From assembly GCA_947498455.1 (NCBI GenBank), contig CANMKK010000018.1, forward strand, positions 1 to 64,000: a DNA stretch of 64,000 nucleotides, in the 5' to 3' direction. Shown piece after piece: positions 46,075 through 55,952 of this stretch. Every line of letters begins with the position of its first letter. Position 1 is the first letter of the stretch. The position numbers and the translations under genes are program-made. The notes beneath the pieces are model-generated. The model was not told where the DNA came from. It searched no databases and saw only the letters and a list, made by a program, of their open reading frames with translations. This DNA is from an uncultured Aquimarina sp. GTDB lineage: Bacteria > Bacteroidota > Bacteroidia > Flavobacteriales > Flavobacteriaceae.

Positions 46075-46552
46075 AAAGGTAGTCCTACTAGGGCATTTTG
46101 GTGTCGGAAAAACGTCATTATTCAGACGTTTTATTGACAACGAATTTTCCGAAGATTATAAAGTTACTCTTGGTGTACAGATAAAAAAGAAAGTAATCGA
46201 AATGCCCGATGGTAGAGAGCTTTCTATGATTATATGGGATACAGAAGGGCATACAAAAATCGAAGATACCAGAAAATCATATCTTTTAGGGTCCAGTGCA
46301 TTCATATATGTATTTGATCTCACAAGAGAAAATACATATATGAATTTAGAAGAAGATCTAAAGTATCTAAACGAAAATCACCCTAAAGTAATTATCAAGG
46401 TTATTGGAAATAAGTTAGATCTTTTAAATGAGAAAGATACGATTAAAGCACTAAAAGAAAATAACATTAAATATGATTGCTTAACCAGTGCGAAAACCAA
46501 TAAGAATGTTCAGGACTTTTTTACAGACCTTGCCAAGGAAATAACTGCTTAA
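46061..46552 (+). CDS. Ras/Rab-like small GTPase
   Basis: This 163-aa protein from ATG 46061 has all G motifs: G1 GHFGVGKT (11-18), a switch I Thr at 36 (KVTLGVQ), G3 WDTEGH (59-64), G4 NKLD (117-120) and G5 TSAK (142-145). Two positions differ from human Ras: Phe at the Gly12 position and His at the Gln61 position, so intrinsic hydrolysis may be slow and partner-dependent. It has no lipid-modification motif. The gene overlaps the longin-like gene and ends 4 nt before the histidine kinase. Confidence 0.92.
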   Translation: MKLSKKVVLLGHFGVGKTSLFRRFIDNEFSEDYKVTLGVQIKKKVIEMPDGRELSMIIWDTEGHTKIEDTRKSYLLGSSAFIYVFDLTRENTYMNLEEDLKYLNENHPKVIIKVIGNKLDLLNEKDTIKALKENNIKYDCLTSAKTNKNVQDFFTDLAKEITA

Positions 46553-46556
46553 AAAC

Positions 46557-48095
46557 ATGACATATCAAGACAATAAACTGCAATTTGATCAAAAAACACA
46601 GTTTACTGTACTTTCTTTTGATGGAATTATAGTAAAAACAGATGCTAATTTATTTGATTGGAAAGTCGGAACATCTATTTACGAGGCTCACCCTTTTTTC
46701 GAAATTATAAAAGATTTTATTGCAATTTTCGAAGGAGAAGAAACAAGCTATAGTTTTCCCTGTATTCATATTGAAGAAAATGAATTCGAAAAAATTTGTG
46801 ATATCACCATTAATATTAGCGATAATGAGGTAGTAATTATACTCTTTGATTATACCCAAAAGTACAATGAGCTTAATAAAATAGCACAGCAAAGAAACGA
46901 ATCCATATTAAAGACAAAGGAATTAGAATTAAAAAACAAATTCCTGATTGAAAAGGAAAAGTTTAAGAATAGTTTCTTAGCTAATATCAATCATGAAATC
47001 CGAACACCGCTTACTAGTATTCTTGGTTTCGTAGAAGTTTTAGAAAAAACCCAACTTAACTTCGAACAAGAAGAGCTAGCAAGAATCATAAAAAGACAAA
47101 GTGAGCATCTTACTGCTCTAGTTGATGATATGATTGATATTTCTAAAATTGAATCCGGAAAGCTAACTCTTGTTCAGGAGCGTATTGAATTTAGAAGTTT
47201 TATTGATGGATTTACGAAATCGTATTCAAAAATAGCAGAAGAAAAAGGTATCGCATTCTCTACCCACATAGACCAAAATATTCAGGAATATATTATTAGT
47301 GATAAAACCAGAATATACCAAATCCTCAATAACCTACTTAGTAACGCCCTTAAGTTTACAGAAACTGGAGAAATCAAACTTACAATTACCAAAAACTATC
47401 AGCGCACCAATAAGATAAACATCAATTTTAGAATTGAGGATACCGGGATAGGAATTCACGAAGAAAATCTGCAATATCTCTTTGATCGTTTTACTCGTTT
47501 TAATCTAGACAAACAGATTTCTGGAACAGGTTTAGGACTTGCCATTGTAAAAAACTTGGTTGATCTTCTTGAAGGCGAAATAAAAGTAGAAAGTGAACCC
47601 GAAAAAGGAACCGTATTTGATGTAAAACTCCCTTTTAAGTTTGATATTACAAAACCTTCTCTTCAAAGAAAAAAGAAAAAATATACACTCCCAGAAACTA
47701 AAAAGAAATTTAGAGTTCTACTAGTAGAAGATGAAGAAGCTACACAGTATTTGGTGATGAAAATCTTAATAACTCACGGTAGCTTTTTTGTTGATGTTGC
47801 TATCAATGGCAAAGAGGCCATTAATTATATAGAAAAACGAAATTATGATTTAATTTTAATGGATCTTAAACTATCTCAGATGGATGGCTATCAAACCACT
47901 CATGTAATTCGGAATAGTTATGGAGATAAGATTATTTCAGAAGTACCTATAATAGGATTCACAGCCAAATCTGATGAGCGAGAGAGAGATAAATGTTTAA
48001 AATCGGGAATGGATGACTTTCTGCTCAAACCTTTTTCCCAGGAAGATTTAATATATAAAATTATAAAACAGATCGCAAAAAAGGCCGCCGATTAG
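46557..48095 (+). CDS. Soluble hybrid histidine kinase / response regulator
   Basis: In this 512-aa protein without membrane segments, residues 1-105 are PAS-like, with a coiled linker (105-138). The HisKA domain has phospho-acceptor His146 (NHEIRTPL), and the ATPase domain has N-box NNLLSNALKF (258-267), DTGIGI (295-300) and GTGLGLAI (323-330). A receiver domain has Asp436 (LILMDLKL) and the conserved Lys in LLKPFS. No DNA-binding output is present. It is last in the operon, 4 nt after the GTPase, and is stopped by a terminator that overlaps its own stop codon. It may sense or report the GTPase state, but that is inference. Confidence 0.93.
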   Translation: MTYQDNKLQFDQKTQFTVLSFDGIIVKTDANLFDWKVGTSIYEAHPFFEIIKDFIAIFEGEETSYSFPCIHIEENEFEKICDITINISDNEVVIILFDYTQKYNELNKIAQQRNESILKTKELELKNKFLIEKEKFKNSFLANINHEIRTPLTSILGFVEVLEKTQLNFEQEELARIIKRQSEHLTALVDDMIDISKIESGKLTLVQERIEFRSFIDGFTKSYSKIAEEKGIAFSTHIDQNIQEYIISDKTRIYQILNNLLSNALKFTETGEIKLTITKNYQRTNKININFRIEDTGIGIHEENLQYLFDRFTRFNLDKQISGTGLGLAIVKNLVDLLEGEIKVESEPEKGTVFDVKLPFKFDITKPSLQRKKKKYTLPETKKKFRVLLVEDEEATQYLVMKILITHGSFFVDVAINGKEAINYIEKRNYDLILMDLKLSQMDGYQTTHVIRNSYGDKIISEVPIIGFTAKSDERERDKCLKSGMDDFLLKPFSQEDLIYKIIKQIAKKAAD

Positions 48096-48106
48096 GCAGC
48101 CTTTTT
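48078..48106 (+). terminator. Terminator of the GTPase/kinase operon
   Basis: AAAAAGGC-C-GCC pairs with GGC-A-GCCTTTTT (one mismatch) around a short loop that contains the TAG stop of the kinase gene. It ends in five T. Confidence 0.8.
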
Positions 48107-48125
48107 ACATACTCAAATCGATATA

Positions 48126-48557
48126 TTATCGATTCATATTCTTTATCTCATCAGTAAAAGTATCTAAATCAGCTTCTTGATCTACCAAAATAAGTGCCTT
48201 ATCCACTACATACTTTGCATTATCTGTTTTAAAACCAAGCCCAACACTTAATTTTTCTAAAAGTGTTACTTGATCTTCCCCTTTTATGTTATCTGCATAT
48301 ACCATTCTTGATAGATCAAACAAACGTTCTAACCTTTTATCATAACTTGTAGGAGGATTGATAGGATGTGTTTGATAATCTTTTAAAATTTCTTTATAAT
48401 CATTGTCAGAAATATCTAAATTTCTGGCCAATCTATCTAAGAAAGCCTTTTCTTCATCAGTAATTACTCCATCACTCATTGCTACTCTAACGATAGCTGC
48501 AAAATGATCCTGATTTCTCTTCTGAAACCCGCTATCAAATAAATCAGATATTGACAT
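48126..48557 (-). CDS. TerB-like (tellurite resistance / DjlA-type) helical protein
   Basis: A 143-aa product from ATG 48557 (MSISDLFDSGFQKRN). The longer frame lacks family similarity. The TerB pattern is visible: FAAIVRVAMSDGVITDEEKAFLDRL, with its acidic metal-binding-like loop (SDGVITDEE), and YADNIKGEDQVTLLEKL later. TerB-like domains are helical bundles linked to metal stress and membrane-associated complexes. A single TerB gene does not imply tellurite resistance. Confidence 0.82.
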   Translation of the reverse strand: MSISDLFDSGFQKRNQDHFAAIVRVAMSDGVITDEEKAFLDRLARNLDISDNDYKEILKDYQTHPINPPTSYDKRLERLFDLSRMVYADNIKGEDQVTLLEKLSVGLGFKTDNAKYVVDKALILVDQEADLDTFTDEIKNMNR

Positions 48558-48732
48558 GTGTATTTTTTTAATTTGCCGCAAATATAAGTAATCTAAGCCC
48601 CTTTTAAAATTTAAAATTATGGTTTTTTTACACACTGCCTTAGGCACTTAAAATTTTATGATTCTTAATATTTTCACAAACACTTGTATATACACTTCTG
48701 GATAAAGTAATTTTAACCATAAACATTACTTT

Positions 48733-49875
48733 ATGCTACATCAGAGACATCTTTTTGACCTCCCAGAGAATATTACTTATTTAAATGGAGCCTATATGTC
48801 TCCACAATTAAAATCAGTAACCGAGGTTGGGTTAATATCTGTTACTAAAAAAACTAGGCCTTATGAAATTTTGCCAGAAGATTTCTTTACCAATAGAAAA
48901 ATACTAAAACAACGTTTTGCTCAGTTAGTAGAAGTTCCTGATTACAAAAACATAGCTATTATTCCATCCGCATCATATGGATTAGCAAATGCAGCATACA
49001 ATGTACCTATTAAAAAAGGAGATGAAATTATATTAGTTGATGAGCAGTTTCCCAGCAATGTATATATCTGGCAGGAAATTGCAAAGAGAGAACAGGCAAC
49101 AATTAAAATCGTAAAGCCACCAATTGCATTCGAGCATAGAGGAAAAAAATGGAATGAAAATATACTTGAAGCAATAAGTCATAAAACTGCCATAGTTGCC
49201 ATGCCAATGATTCATTGGGCAGATGGCACTTTATTTGATTTGATTGAAATCAGAAAAAGAACAAGAGATGTCAATGCAATGCTCATTATTGATGGTACAC
49301 AAAGCGTGGGTGCACTTCCATTCTCTGTTCAAAAAATTGACCCTGATGCGCTAATTTGTAGTGGGTATAAGTGGTTACTTGGCCCCTATTCCATCGGAAT
49401 GGCCTATTATAGTGATGCTTTTAACGAGGGAACACCAATGGAACATAACTGGATAAATCGTTACAATAGTCAGAATTTTTCCGGGCTCACAGCATATCAA
49501 GACCAGTATCAAGAAAAAGCAACCAGATATTCTGTTGGAGAATCCAGCAACTTTATATTAACTCCAATGATGATCAGTGCAATAGACCAGTTGATTAAAT
49601 GGACTCCAGAAACCATCCAAAACTATTGTAAAAATATCGCTACAATTCCGATACAAAAGTTAAGAGATCTTGGTTGTTTTATAGAAGAAGATGCGCATCG
49701 AGTATATCATCTTTTTGGAGTGTATTTACCAGAACATATCAGTCTGGAAGAATTAAAGACTACGTTAAAACAAGAAAATATATTTGTGTCCTCAAGAGGA
49801 AATGCAGTTAGAGTTTCGTGCAATATGTATAATACTGAAAATGATTTCAATAGACTGATTGAACAATTTCACTAG
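48733..49875 (+). CDS. Class V aminotransferase-fold PLP enzyme
   Basis: This 380-aa enzyme opens with ITYLNGAYMSPQLKSV. The PLP site includes the Asp of LIIDGTQSVGALPF and the Schiff-base Lys in SGYKWLLGPYSIG. The fold is that of cysteine desulfurase, isopenicillin epimerase and kynureninase-like enzymes, but the Cys loop of desulfurases is not evident, so the reaction is undetermined. It lies upstream of mfd, which has its own promoter. Confidence 0.85.
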   Translation: MLHQRHLFDLPENITYLNGAYMSPQLKSVTEVGLISVTKKTRPYEILPEDFFTNRKILKQRFAQLVEVPDYKNIAIIPSASYGLANAAYNVPIKKGDEIILVDEQFPSNVYIWQEIAKREQATIKIVKPPIAFEHRGKKWNENILEAISHKTAIVAMPMIHWADGTLFDLIEIRKRTRDVNAMLIIDGTQSVGALPFSVQKIDPDALICSGYKWLLGPYSIGMAYYSDAFNEGTPMEHNWINRYNSQNFSGLTAYQDQYQEKATRYSVGESSNFILTPMMISAIDQLIKWTPETIQNYCKNIATIPIQKLRDLGCFIEEDAHRVYHLFGVYLPEHISLEELKTTLKQENIFVSSRGNAVRVSCNMYNTENDFNRLIEQFH

Positions 49876-49890
49876 AAAACTTGCTTCATT

Positions 49891-49921
49891 TTGTTAGAAA
49901 TTAAGATTGCACTTATATTTG
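49891..49921 (+). promoter_or_regulatory. mfd promoter
   Basis: TTG at 49891-49893 and TATATTTG at 49914-49921, spaced by 20 nt, match the Bacteroidota -33/-7 arrangement. The mfd start lies 19 nt downstream. Confidence 0.6.
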
Positions 49922-49939
49922 TCCTAAAATCCTCGCTAC

Positions 49940-52900
49940 GTGAGTAACATATCCATCACGCAAAATTTTTCACAGTCTCTGCAATTACAGAAACTAGAGA
50001 AAGCTATTGCCCAATCCCAGAGTAAGACACACCTGCAAGGACTTGTAGGTTCCTCTTTGTCTTTTAGTATCGAAACTGCTTTTAATCAATCAGACCTCCC
50101 TTTTCTATGCATATTTAATGATAAAGAAGAGGCGGCTTATTACCTCAATGATTTGGAGCAACTATTAGGTGATAAAAAAGTACTTTTTTATCCTGGAAGC
50201 TATCGCAGACCCTATCAGATAGAAGAAACAGATAATGCCAATGTACTGTTAAGGGCTGAAGTATTAAACAGAATCAATTCGCGTAAAAAACCAGCATTGA
50301 TTGTTACGTATCCAGATGCTTTGTTCGAAAAAGTAGTTACCCGAAAAGAATTAGAAAAGAATACCCTGAAAATAGGTCTTGGCGAAACTTTATCTATAGA
50401 TTTTGTAAATGAAGTTTTATTCGAATACCAATTCCAAAGAGTAGATTTTGTCACAGAACCTGGAGAATTTTCTGTTCGTGGTGGAATTGTAGATGTATTT
50501 TCTTTTAGTAATGATGAGCCGTATCGTATCGAGTTTTTTGGAGATGAAGTAGACACCATACGAACTTTTGATGTAGAAACACAATTATCTACCGATCAGG
50601 TCAAAAAAATATCAGTCATTCCTAATGTAGAGAACAAAGCTCTACAAGAAACAAGAGAAAGTTTTCTAAAATATATTACCGCAAAAACAGTAATTTTTGT
50701 CAAAGACATAGACCTTCTTTCCTCCAGAATAGATAAAAACCTTGAAAAAGCCAAAGAAGCTTTTAAAACATTATCCGAAGATATTAAACATGGAACTCCG
50801 GAGGAACTTTTCGCTTCTTCGGAATTGATTAAAAAACAACTATTTGATTTTACTTTAGTCGAAATTGGAAATCATCCCTTGACCAAAGCTGATTATGCCA
50901 TAAAATTTGACACCAAACCTCAACCTTCTTTTAACAAACAATTCGACTTACTCATCCAAAATCTGAATGAGAACTATGACAATGGGTATAAAAATTATAT
51001 TTTCTGTGTAAGTGAGCAACAAGCCAAACGTTTTCATGATATTTTTGATGATGCAGACTTAGATGTTAAACAATATGAAACTGTTGTTTTCTCCGCTTTT
51101 CAAGGCTTTATAGATCACAATCAAAATATTGCATGTTATACCGATCATCAAATTTTTGAACGGTATCATAAGTTTAACCTTAAGAATGGGTATGCAAAAA
51201 AACAAGCCATCACTCTTAAGGAGCTTACCAATCTCGAAGTTGGAGACTATGTCACCCATATAGACCATGGAATAGGTAAGTTTGGTGGATTACAAAAAAT
51301 TGATGTAGAAGGTAAGAAGCAAGAAGCTATTAAATTAATTTATGGAGAACGTGATGTATTATATCTCAGTATCCATTCACTTCATAAAATATCTAAATTT
51401 AATGGCAAGGATGGTAAAGCACCTCAGATATACAAATTAGGATCCAAAGCCTGGAAAACGCTCAAACAAAAAACAAAAGCGCGTGTAAAGCATATTGCTT
51501 TTAACCTTATACAATTATATGCCAAAAGAAGATTACAGAAAGGTTTTCAGTATAATCCGGATAGTTATTTACAACATGAATTAGAGGCTTCTTTTATTTA
51601 TGAAGATACTCCTGATCAAAGTACAGCCACGGAAGCCGTAAAAGCAGATATGGAAAGTGAACGCCCGATGGATCGCTTGATCTGTGGTGATGTTGGTTTT
51701 GGCAAAACAGAAGTAGCCATCAGAGCAGCATTTAAAGCAGTAGACAATGGAAAACAAGTGGCTATTTTGGTGCCAACTACGATACTTGCTTTCCAACATG
51801 CAAAGACTTTTAGAGAACGGTTAAAAGATTTTCCTGTAGTGGTAGATTATGTAAACCGTTTCCGTACTGCCAAACAGAAAAAAGAAACTCTAGAAGATCT
51901 TGCAACTGGTAAAGTTGATATTATCATAGGAACACATCAATTGGTTAACAAAAATGTGAAATTTAAAGATCTTGGGTTATTGGTAATTGATGAGGAACAA
52001 AAATTTGGAGTTTCTGTAAAAGATAAATTAAAAACTATTAAGGAAAACGTAGATACATTAACATTGACAGCGACACCTATTCCCAGAACGCTACAATTTA
52101 GCCTAATGGCTGCAAGAGATCTTTCTACGATTACCACTCCTCCACCCAACAGATATCCTATTGAAACAAATGTGGTCCGATTTGATGAAGAAATTATTAG
52201 AGATGCGATAAGTTATGAAATCCAGCGTGGAGGACAAGTATACTTTATTCATAACCGCATTGAAAATATTAAAGAGGTAGCAGGAATGGTACAACGCCTC
52301 GTCCCTGATGCCAAAGTTGGCATTGGACATGGGCAAATGGACGGAAAAAAACTGGAAAACCTTATGCTTTCATTTATGAATGGAGAATTTGATGTGCTGA
52401 TAGCCACAACCATTGTAGAAAGTGGATTGGATGTACCCAATGCAAACACCATTTTTATCAATAATGCCAATAATTTTGGACTATCTGACTTGCACCAGAT
52501 GCGTGGTCGTGTGGGACGAAGTAATAAAAAAGCATTTTGCTATTTTATTACCCCACCATATTCTACAATGACCGAAGATGCTAGAAAACGTATTACTGCC
52601 TTAGAACAGCATTCAGATCTAGGAAGTGGATTTAATATTGCTATGAAAGATTTGGAAATCCGCGGAGCTGGTGATTTATTGGGTGGTGAACAGAGCGGTT
52701 TTATAAATGAAATTGGATTTGACACATATCAAAAAATTCTGAATGAAGCTATTGAAGAACTAAAAGAAAACGAGTTTAAAGAATTGTATGAAGATACTAT
52801 AGAAGATAAAGTATATTTAAAAGATACCCAGATCGATACCGATTTTGAATTATTATTCCCAGATGATTATATCAATAATATCACCGAACGTTTAAATCTA

Positions 52901-53284
52901 TATACAGAGCTAAATGAAATTAAAGATGAGATATCATTGCAAGCATATGAAAAACGATTGATTGATCGATTCGGAGAACTTCCCAATCAAGCGATTGATT
53001 TGTTAAATTCTGTTCGTATCAAATGGATTGCAACCTCTATTGGTCTGGAAAAAATCATTATGAAACAAGATAAATTGATTGGGTATTTCATTAGTGACCA
53101 ACAATCTGATTTTTACCAAAGTCCAAGTTTCAGTGCTGTTTTGCAATTTGTACAGAAAAACTCATCACTCTGTAAAATGAAAGAGAAAAACACCAGAAAT
53201 GGATTGCGATTACTCTTAACTTTTGAAAATATTGACTCTGTTAATACCGCATTAAAAGTTCTAAAGGCATTAATAGTTAAGTAA
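49940..53284 (+). CDS. mfd: Transcription-repair coupling factor Mfd
   Basis: This 1114-aa DNA translocase removes RNA polymerase stalled at lesions and recruits UvrA. The UvrB-like N-terminal module includes REFSVRGG-like PGEFSVRGGIVDVFSF (about 176-191). The RNA polymerase interaction (CarD-like) domain begins near LEVGDYVTHIDHGIGKF (about 434). The helicase part has Walker A DVGFGKTEV and the DEEQKFGV box, then ATPIPRTL, ATTIVESGLDVPNA and QMRGRVGRS. The TRCF C-terminal domain follows. The start is GTG at 49940, close behind the promoter and preserving the normal N-terminus. Confidence 0.97.
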   Translation: MSNISITQNFSQSLQLQKLEKAIAQSQSKTHLQGLVGSSLSFSIETAFNQSDLPFLCIFNDKEEAAYYLNDLEQLLGDKKVLFYPGSYRRPYQIEETDNANVLLRAEVLNRINSRKKPALIVTYPDALFEKVVTRKELEKNTLKIGLGETLSIDFVNEVLFEYQFQRVDFVTEPGEFSVRGGIVDVFSFSNDEPYRIEFFGDEVDTIRTFDVETQLSTDQVKKISVIPNVENKALQETRESFLKYITAKTVIFVKDIDLLSSRIDKNLEKAKEAFKTLSEDIKHGTPEELFASSELIKKQLFDFTLVEIGNHPLTKADYAIKFDTKPQPSFNKQFDLLIQNLNENYDNGYKNYIFCVSEQQAKRFHDIFDDADLDVKQYETVVFSAFQGFIDHNQNIACYTDHQIFERYHKFNLKNGYAKKQAITLKELTNLEVGDYVTHIDHGIGKFGGLQKIDVEGKKQEAIKLIYGERDVLYLSIHSLHKISKFNGKDGKAPQIYKLGSKAWKTLKQKTKARVKHIAFNLIQLYAKRRLQKGFQYNPDSYLQHELEASFIYEDTPDQSTATEAVKADMESERPMDRLICGDVGFGKTEVAIRAAFKAVDNGKQVAILVPTTILAFQHAKTFRERLKDFPVVVDYVNRFRTAKQKKETLEDLATGKVDIIIGTHQLVNKNVKFKDLGLLVIDEEQKFGVSVKDKLKTIKENVDTLTLTATPIPRTLQFSLMAARDLSTITTPPPNRYPIETNVVRFDEEIIRDAISYEIQRGGQVYFIHNRIENIKEVAGMVQRLVPDAKVGIGHGQMDGKKLENLMLSFMNGEFDVLIATTIVESGLDVPNANTIFINNANNFGLSDLHQMRGRVGRSNKKAFCYFITPPYSTMTEDARKRITALEQHSDLGSGFNIAMKDLEIRGAGDLLGGEQSGFINEIGFDTYQKILNEAIEELKENEFKELYEDTIEDKVYLKDTQIDTDFELLFPDDYINNITERLNLYTELNEIKDEISLQAYEKRLIDRFGELPNQAIDLLNSVRIKWIATSIGLEKIIMKQDKLIGYFISDQQSDFYQSPSFSAVLQFVQKNSSLCKMKEKNTRNGLRLLLTFENIDSVNTALKVLKALIVK

Positions 53285-53498
53285 TAATTACCAAAATTAA
53301 ATGAAATAGGTATGCATCGATGATTAAATATTTTACCTTGTTGCTATGAGCAATTAACGTGCACAATTCATATACAAAGAAATACAACTCACCTACACAA
53401 AAGCGCAATTCAACGATAGTTTAAGGAGTATCAGCCTTGACAAAAGTTTCAAATCATTAATATTCCTAATTTTGGTATAGAACTAAAAAACAAATTCA

Positions 53499-53816
53499 AT
53501 GAAAATTATCGATAAAAAGGAGGAATTTAGCTTTTTAGAAGGAACATGGAACCAATTAAAAAAGCTAAATCAAAAAGTCAATCAACTGATCGACAATCTA
53601 AACAACGAAAAACTTTACAGCATTAATTATTCGAATGTAAAGAGAAGATTTATAGAAGAAATAGAAAACTATAAAAATAATCCAGAATTAATTAACATAG
53701 AAGAGTTCTCAATGAATTATTCTTTTGGATATCATTCTTGCAATAATATAGATGATGTATTCAGTAAGGAGGCCATGTTTATTGAAGTAAAATCCTATCT
53801 TAAAACTATATATTAA
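53499..53816 (+). CDS. Hypothetical protein, 105 aa
   Basis: A small soluble, charged protein with a helical N-terminal half (WNQLKKLNQKVNQLIDNL) and acidic C-terminal half. No family is recognised. An ATG with AT-rich upstream DNA and normal codon use make it a plausible gene, but nothing in its neighbourhood supports a role. Confidence 0.5.
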   Translation: MKIIDKKEEFSFLEGTWNQLKKLNQKVNQLIDNLNNEKLYSINYSNVKRRFIEEIENYKNNPELINIEEFSMNYSFGYHSCNNIDDVFSKEAMFIEVKSYLKTIY

Positions 53817-54240
53817 AAGACTTACCAAATTACTCAACATACTTAAAAAAAAATCAAGCATAATCAGAACTGCACTTTCATATCAAATGTAGTTCCGTAT
53901 ATCCCCCAACAACTTTTTCAAAAAATCAATTCCTTATAGCAAAACATTGCTAATATTTTTTTAAACTATACTATTAGAGAATACGACATATATTAGTGTC
54001 GATAGATTTGAACAAACTAACTTTATAATCAAGCAAATCTATCTGCCATTTATGTATAATGTAATACACCTCTCACAATACTTAAGAGATTCGTATACTT
54101 AAGTTCTTAGTACAATAAAATTCTATAATAGTACAATACCAAGTTTTATCGTTTTGCTTTCTTAACTGCACTTCTAACTTTAGACTAATACCATCCTCAA
54201 TTCTCTAATAAAATTATCGCCTATTCCTAATATTTATTTT
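53817..54240. other. Intergenic region without recognisable content
   Basis: AT-rich and full of stops in all frames. Nothing identified. Confidence 0.4.
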
Positions 54241-54575
54241 CACCTGAATCAGAAAACAATTCAACCTAATTATGATCATAACCCGCCTAACTTAGTAATG
54301 GGAGTGTATCAGCAGTTGCTACGTTCTGAAATATTACAAGGAAGGTTTAGAAATAGTTTTGAAAATCCAGAGCCTTTTGAGCCTTATAAAATTACTGATG
54401 TAAATATTCGTTTGCAAGATGTTCTTCATACTTTCAAAAATATGTAGATAATATATTTGAGGCTAATGAAGAAGACTTAAGTCAACTACCTCGGAGCAAA
54501 CTCACGAGGCATCCAGATAAAAAACAGTTTTTACATTTCGAGGGAAGCCTCGGAGAATTAAACTCCACAATGTAG
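54241..54575 (+). pseudogene. Decayed coding remnant of unknown family, ending in repeat C
   Basis: One frame reads HNPPNLVMGVYQQLLRSEIL and FENPEPFEPYKITDVNIRLQ to a stop at 54445. A second frame continues VDNIFEANEEDLSQLPRSK into the repeat-like block at 54536-54590 (GCCTCGGAGAATTAAACTCC), also seen near 11265. Both frames look protein-like but neither has a start or intact end. I cannot name the family. Confidence 0.35.
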
Positions 54576-54827
54576 ATTAAATCTACCATTCGAGTTTATG
54601 GAAATTCAGAAGTGGAAATAGGCGGAAATGTTAGCATAAAGTAGAACTAAATTTTAAATGAACATTAAACCTGAATTTGTCCTAAAACCACTATATTTTA
54701 GTTTCGATCATGTTACAGGGTAACATATTTAGTACTTATTACACTAACTAGTAAAATAACAATTAGGTATATAAAAATATAATAGATGTATGCTATTAAT
54801 ATATTTGTAGCATATTTAGAAAACATT

Positions 54828-55442
54828 ATGAGAATTATATTAATGCTTTTTTTATTCTTAACGGTCCTGATTTCCTGCAAAACTGACCCAAATAAACAGG
54901 TTGATGAAGGAAAAATAGTTAAAGGGATATATAATAGTGAAGAGATTGGCTGGACGATGAAAATTCCAAAGGGGTGGAGTATAACACATAAAAGTGTTTC
55001 AGACGAAAGAACCAAAAGAGGTTTAAATACTGTTAATGAAGTAGTAGGAATAGATTTTGACACTAGTGGACTAAAACATCTTCTAAACTTTCAAAAAAAC
55101 AGCTTCAATGTGTTTCAATCAACTTCTGAACCCTTCAAACTTGAATATAAAGGAGAATGGGAAGAAAATAATGCTAGACTAAAAGAGCTAGTTTATAATA
55201 CATATTTACAAAAAGGAATTAAAGCAGATTCCACGGAAACCAGAATTGTAAAAATAGATGGGCTTGACTTTTATTCTTATGGATTTACAATATATAGTTC
55301 GAACGGGGATGTCATTTTAAATCAAATAACTTACAGTAGATTGATAAATGGATTTGATTTTGGAGTAAACATAAATTACAACAATGATTCTAATAAACAA
55401 GAAATGCTAGATCTTTGGCTGAATTCAAAATTTAAAAAATAA
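54828..55442 (+). CDS. Lipoprotein, unknown function
   Basis: A 204-aa product from ATG 54828 (MRIILMLFLFLTVLISC). The upstream extension to 54786 is not signal-like. The lipobox LISC gives a lipidated Cys at about 17. The mature part contains GWTMKIPKGWSITHKSV and ends LWLNSKFKK, resembling small exported proteins of about 200 residues with a single beta-rich domain. A box TATATTTG at 54800-54807 fits a -7 element just upstream. Confidence 0.7.
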   Translation: MRIILMLFLFLTVLISCKTDPNKQVDEGKIVKGIYNSEEIGWTMKIPKGWSITHKSVSDERTKRGLNTVNEVVGIDFDTSGLKHLLNFQKNSFNVFQSTSEPFKLEYKGEWEENNARLKELVYNTYLQKGIKADSTETRIVKIDGLDFYSYGFTIYSSNGDVILNQITYSRLINGFDFGVNINYNNDSNKQEMLDLWLNSKFKK

Positions 55443-55519
55443 TAATGCCCTACAGCAATATGTAAAAATGCATTGAAACGCATTTTAGATAAAATATTAA
55501 CATTCAATCCTAAAAAAAT

Positions 55520-55915
55520 ATGAACGACGATTACGCGAGATTACCAAGTAGAGTTAAAGCAGCATTCATTGATGGAGTTACCATAATTATTTTAATTTAT
55601 GGAATTACTGAAATATTAAGTTTATTCGACTTTGTCCCGAACTATATTAGAGGAGGTCTTTTCTTTCTTGTTTTCTTCCTTTACGAGCCCCTACTTATCT
55701 CTTTATTTGGACGTACTGTTGGGCATCTATTGTGTGATTTAGTTGTAAAAAATGGGGAAAATGAAAAAAAGAATATACTCTTTCACTTAGCTGTTATCAG
55801 GTTTATTCTAAAAGTCCTTTTGGGTTGGTTATCACTTTTAACTGTAACAGGTAATGAAAAAAATCAAGCAATTCACGATTTTGCAGCAAATTCGGTAGTA
55901 ATTAATATTAAGTAA
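55520..55915 (+). CDS. RDD-family membrane protein
   Basis: This 131-aa protein has the RDD signature: Arg and Asp in LPSRVKAAFIDGV, at the first of three hydrophobic segments, and GRTVGHLLCDLVV later, then QAIHDFAANSVVI at the end. The role of RDD proteins is mostly unknown, though transport has been proposed. It is followed by a strong terminator. Confidence 0.85.
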   Translation: MNDDYARLPSRVKAAFIDGVTIIILIYGITEILSLFDFVPNYIRGGLFFLVFFLYEPLLISLFGRTVGHLLCDLVVKNGENEKKNILFHLAVIRFILKVLLGWLSLLTVTGNEKNQAIHDFAANSVVINIK

Positions 55916-55952
55916 AAAGAAATACCAACAAAAAACTATGCTAAAAAAACAA

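Noticed and set aside
48126..48557. Tellurite-resistance operon
   Set aside because: Only a single TerB-like gene is present. No TerC, TerD or TerE homologues adjoin it.
48733..49875. Cysteine desulfurase (SufS/IscS)
   Set aside because: The fold and PLP lysine fit class V aminotransferases, but the desulfurase Cys loop is not evident and no suf genes are nearby.
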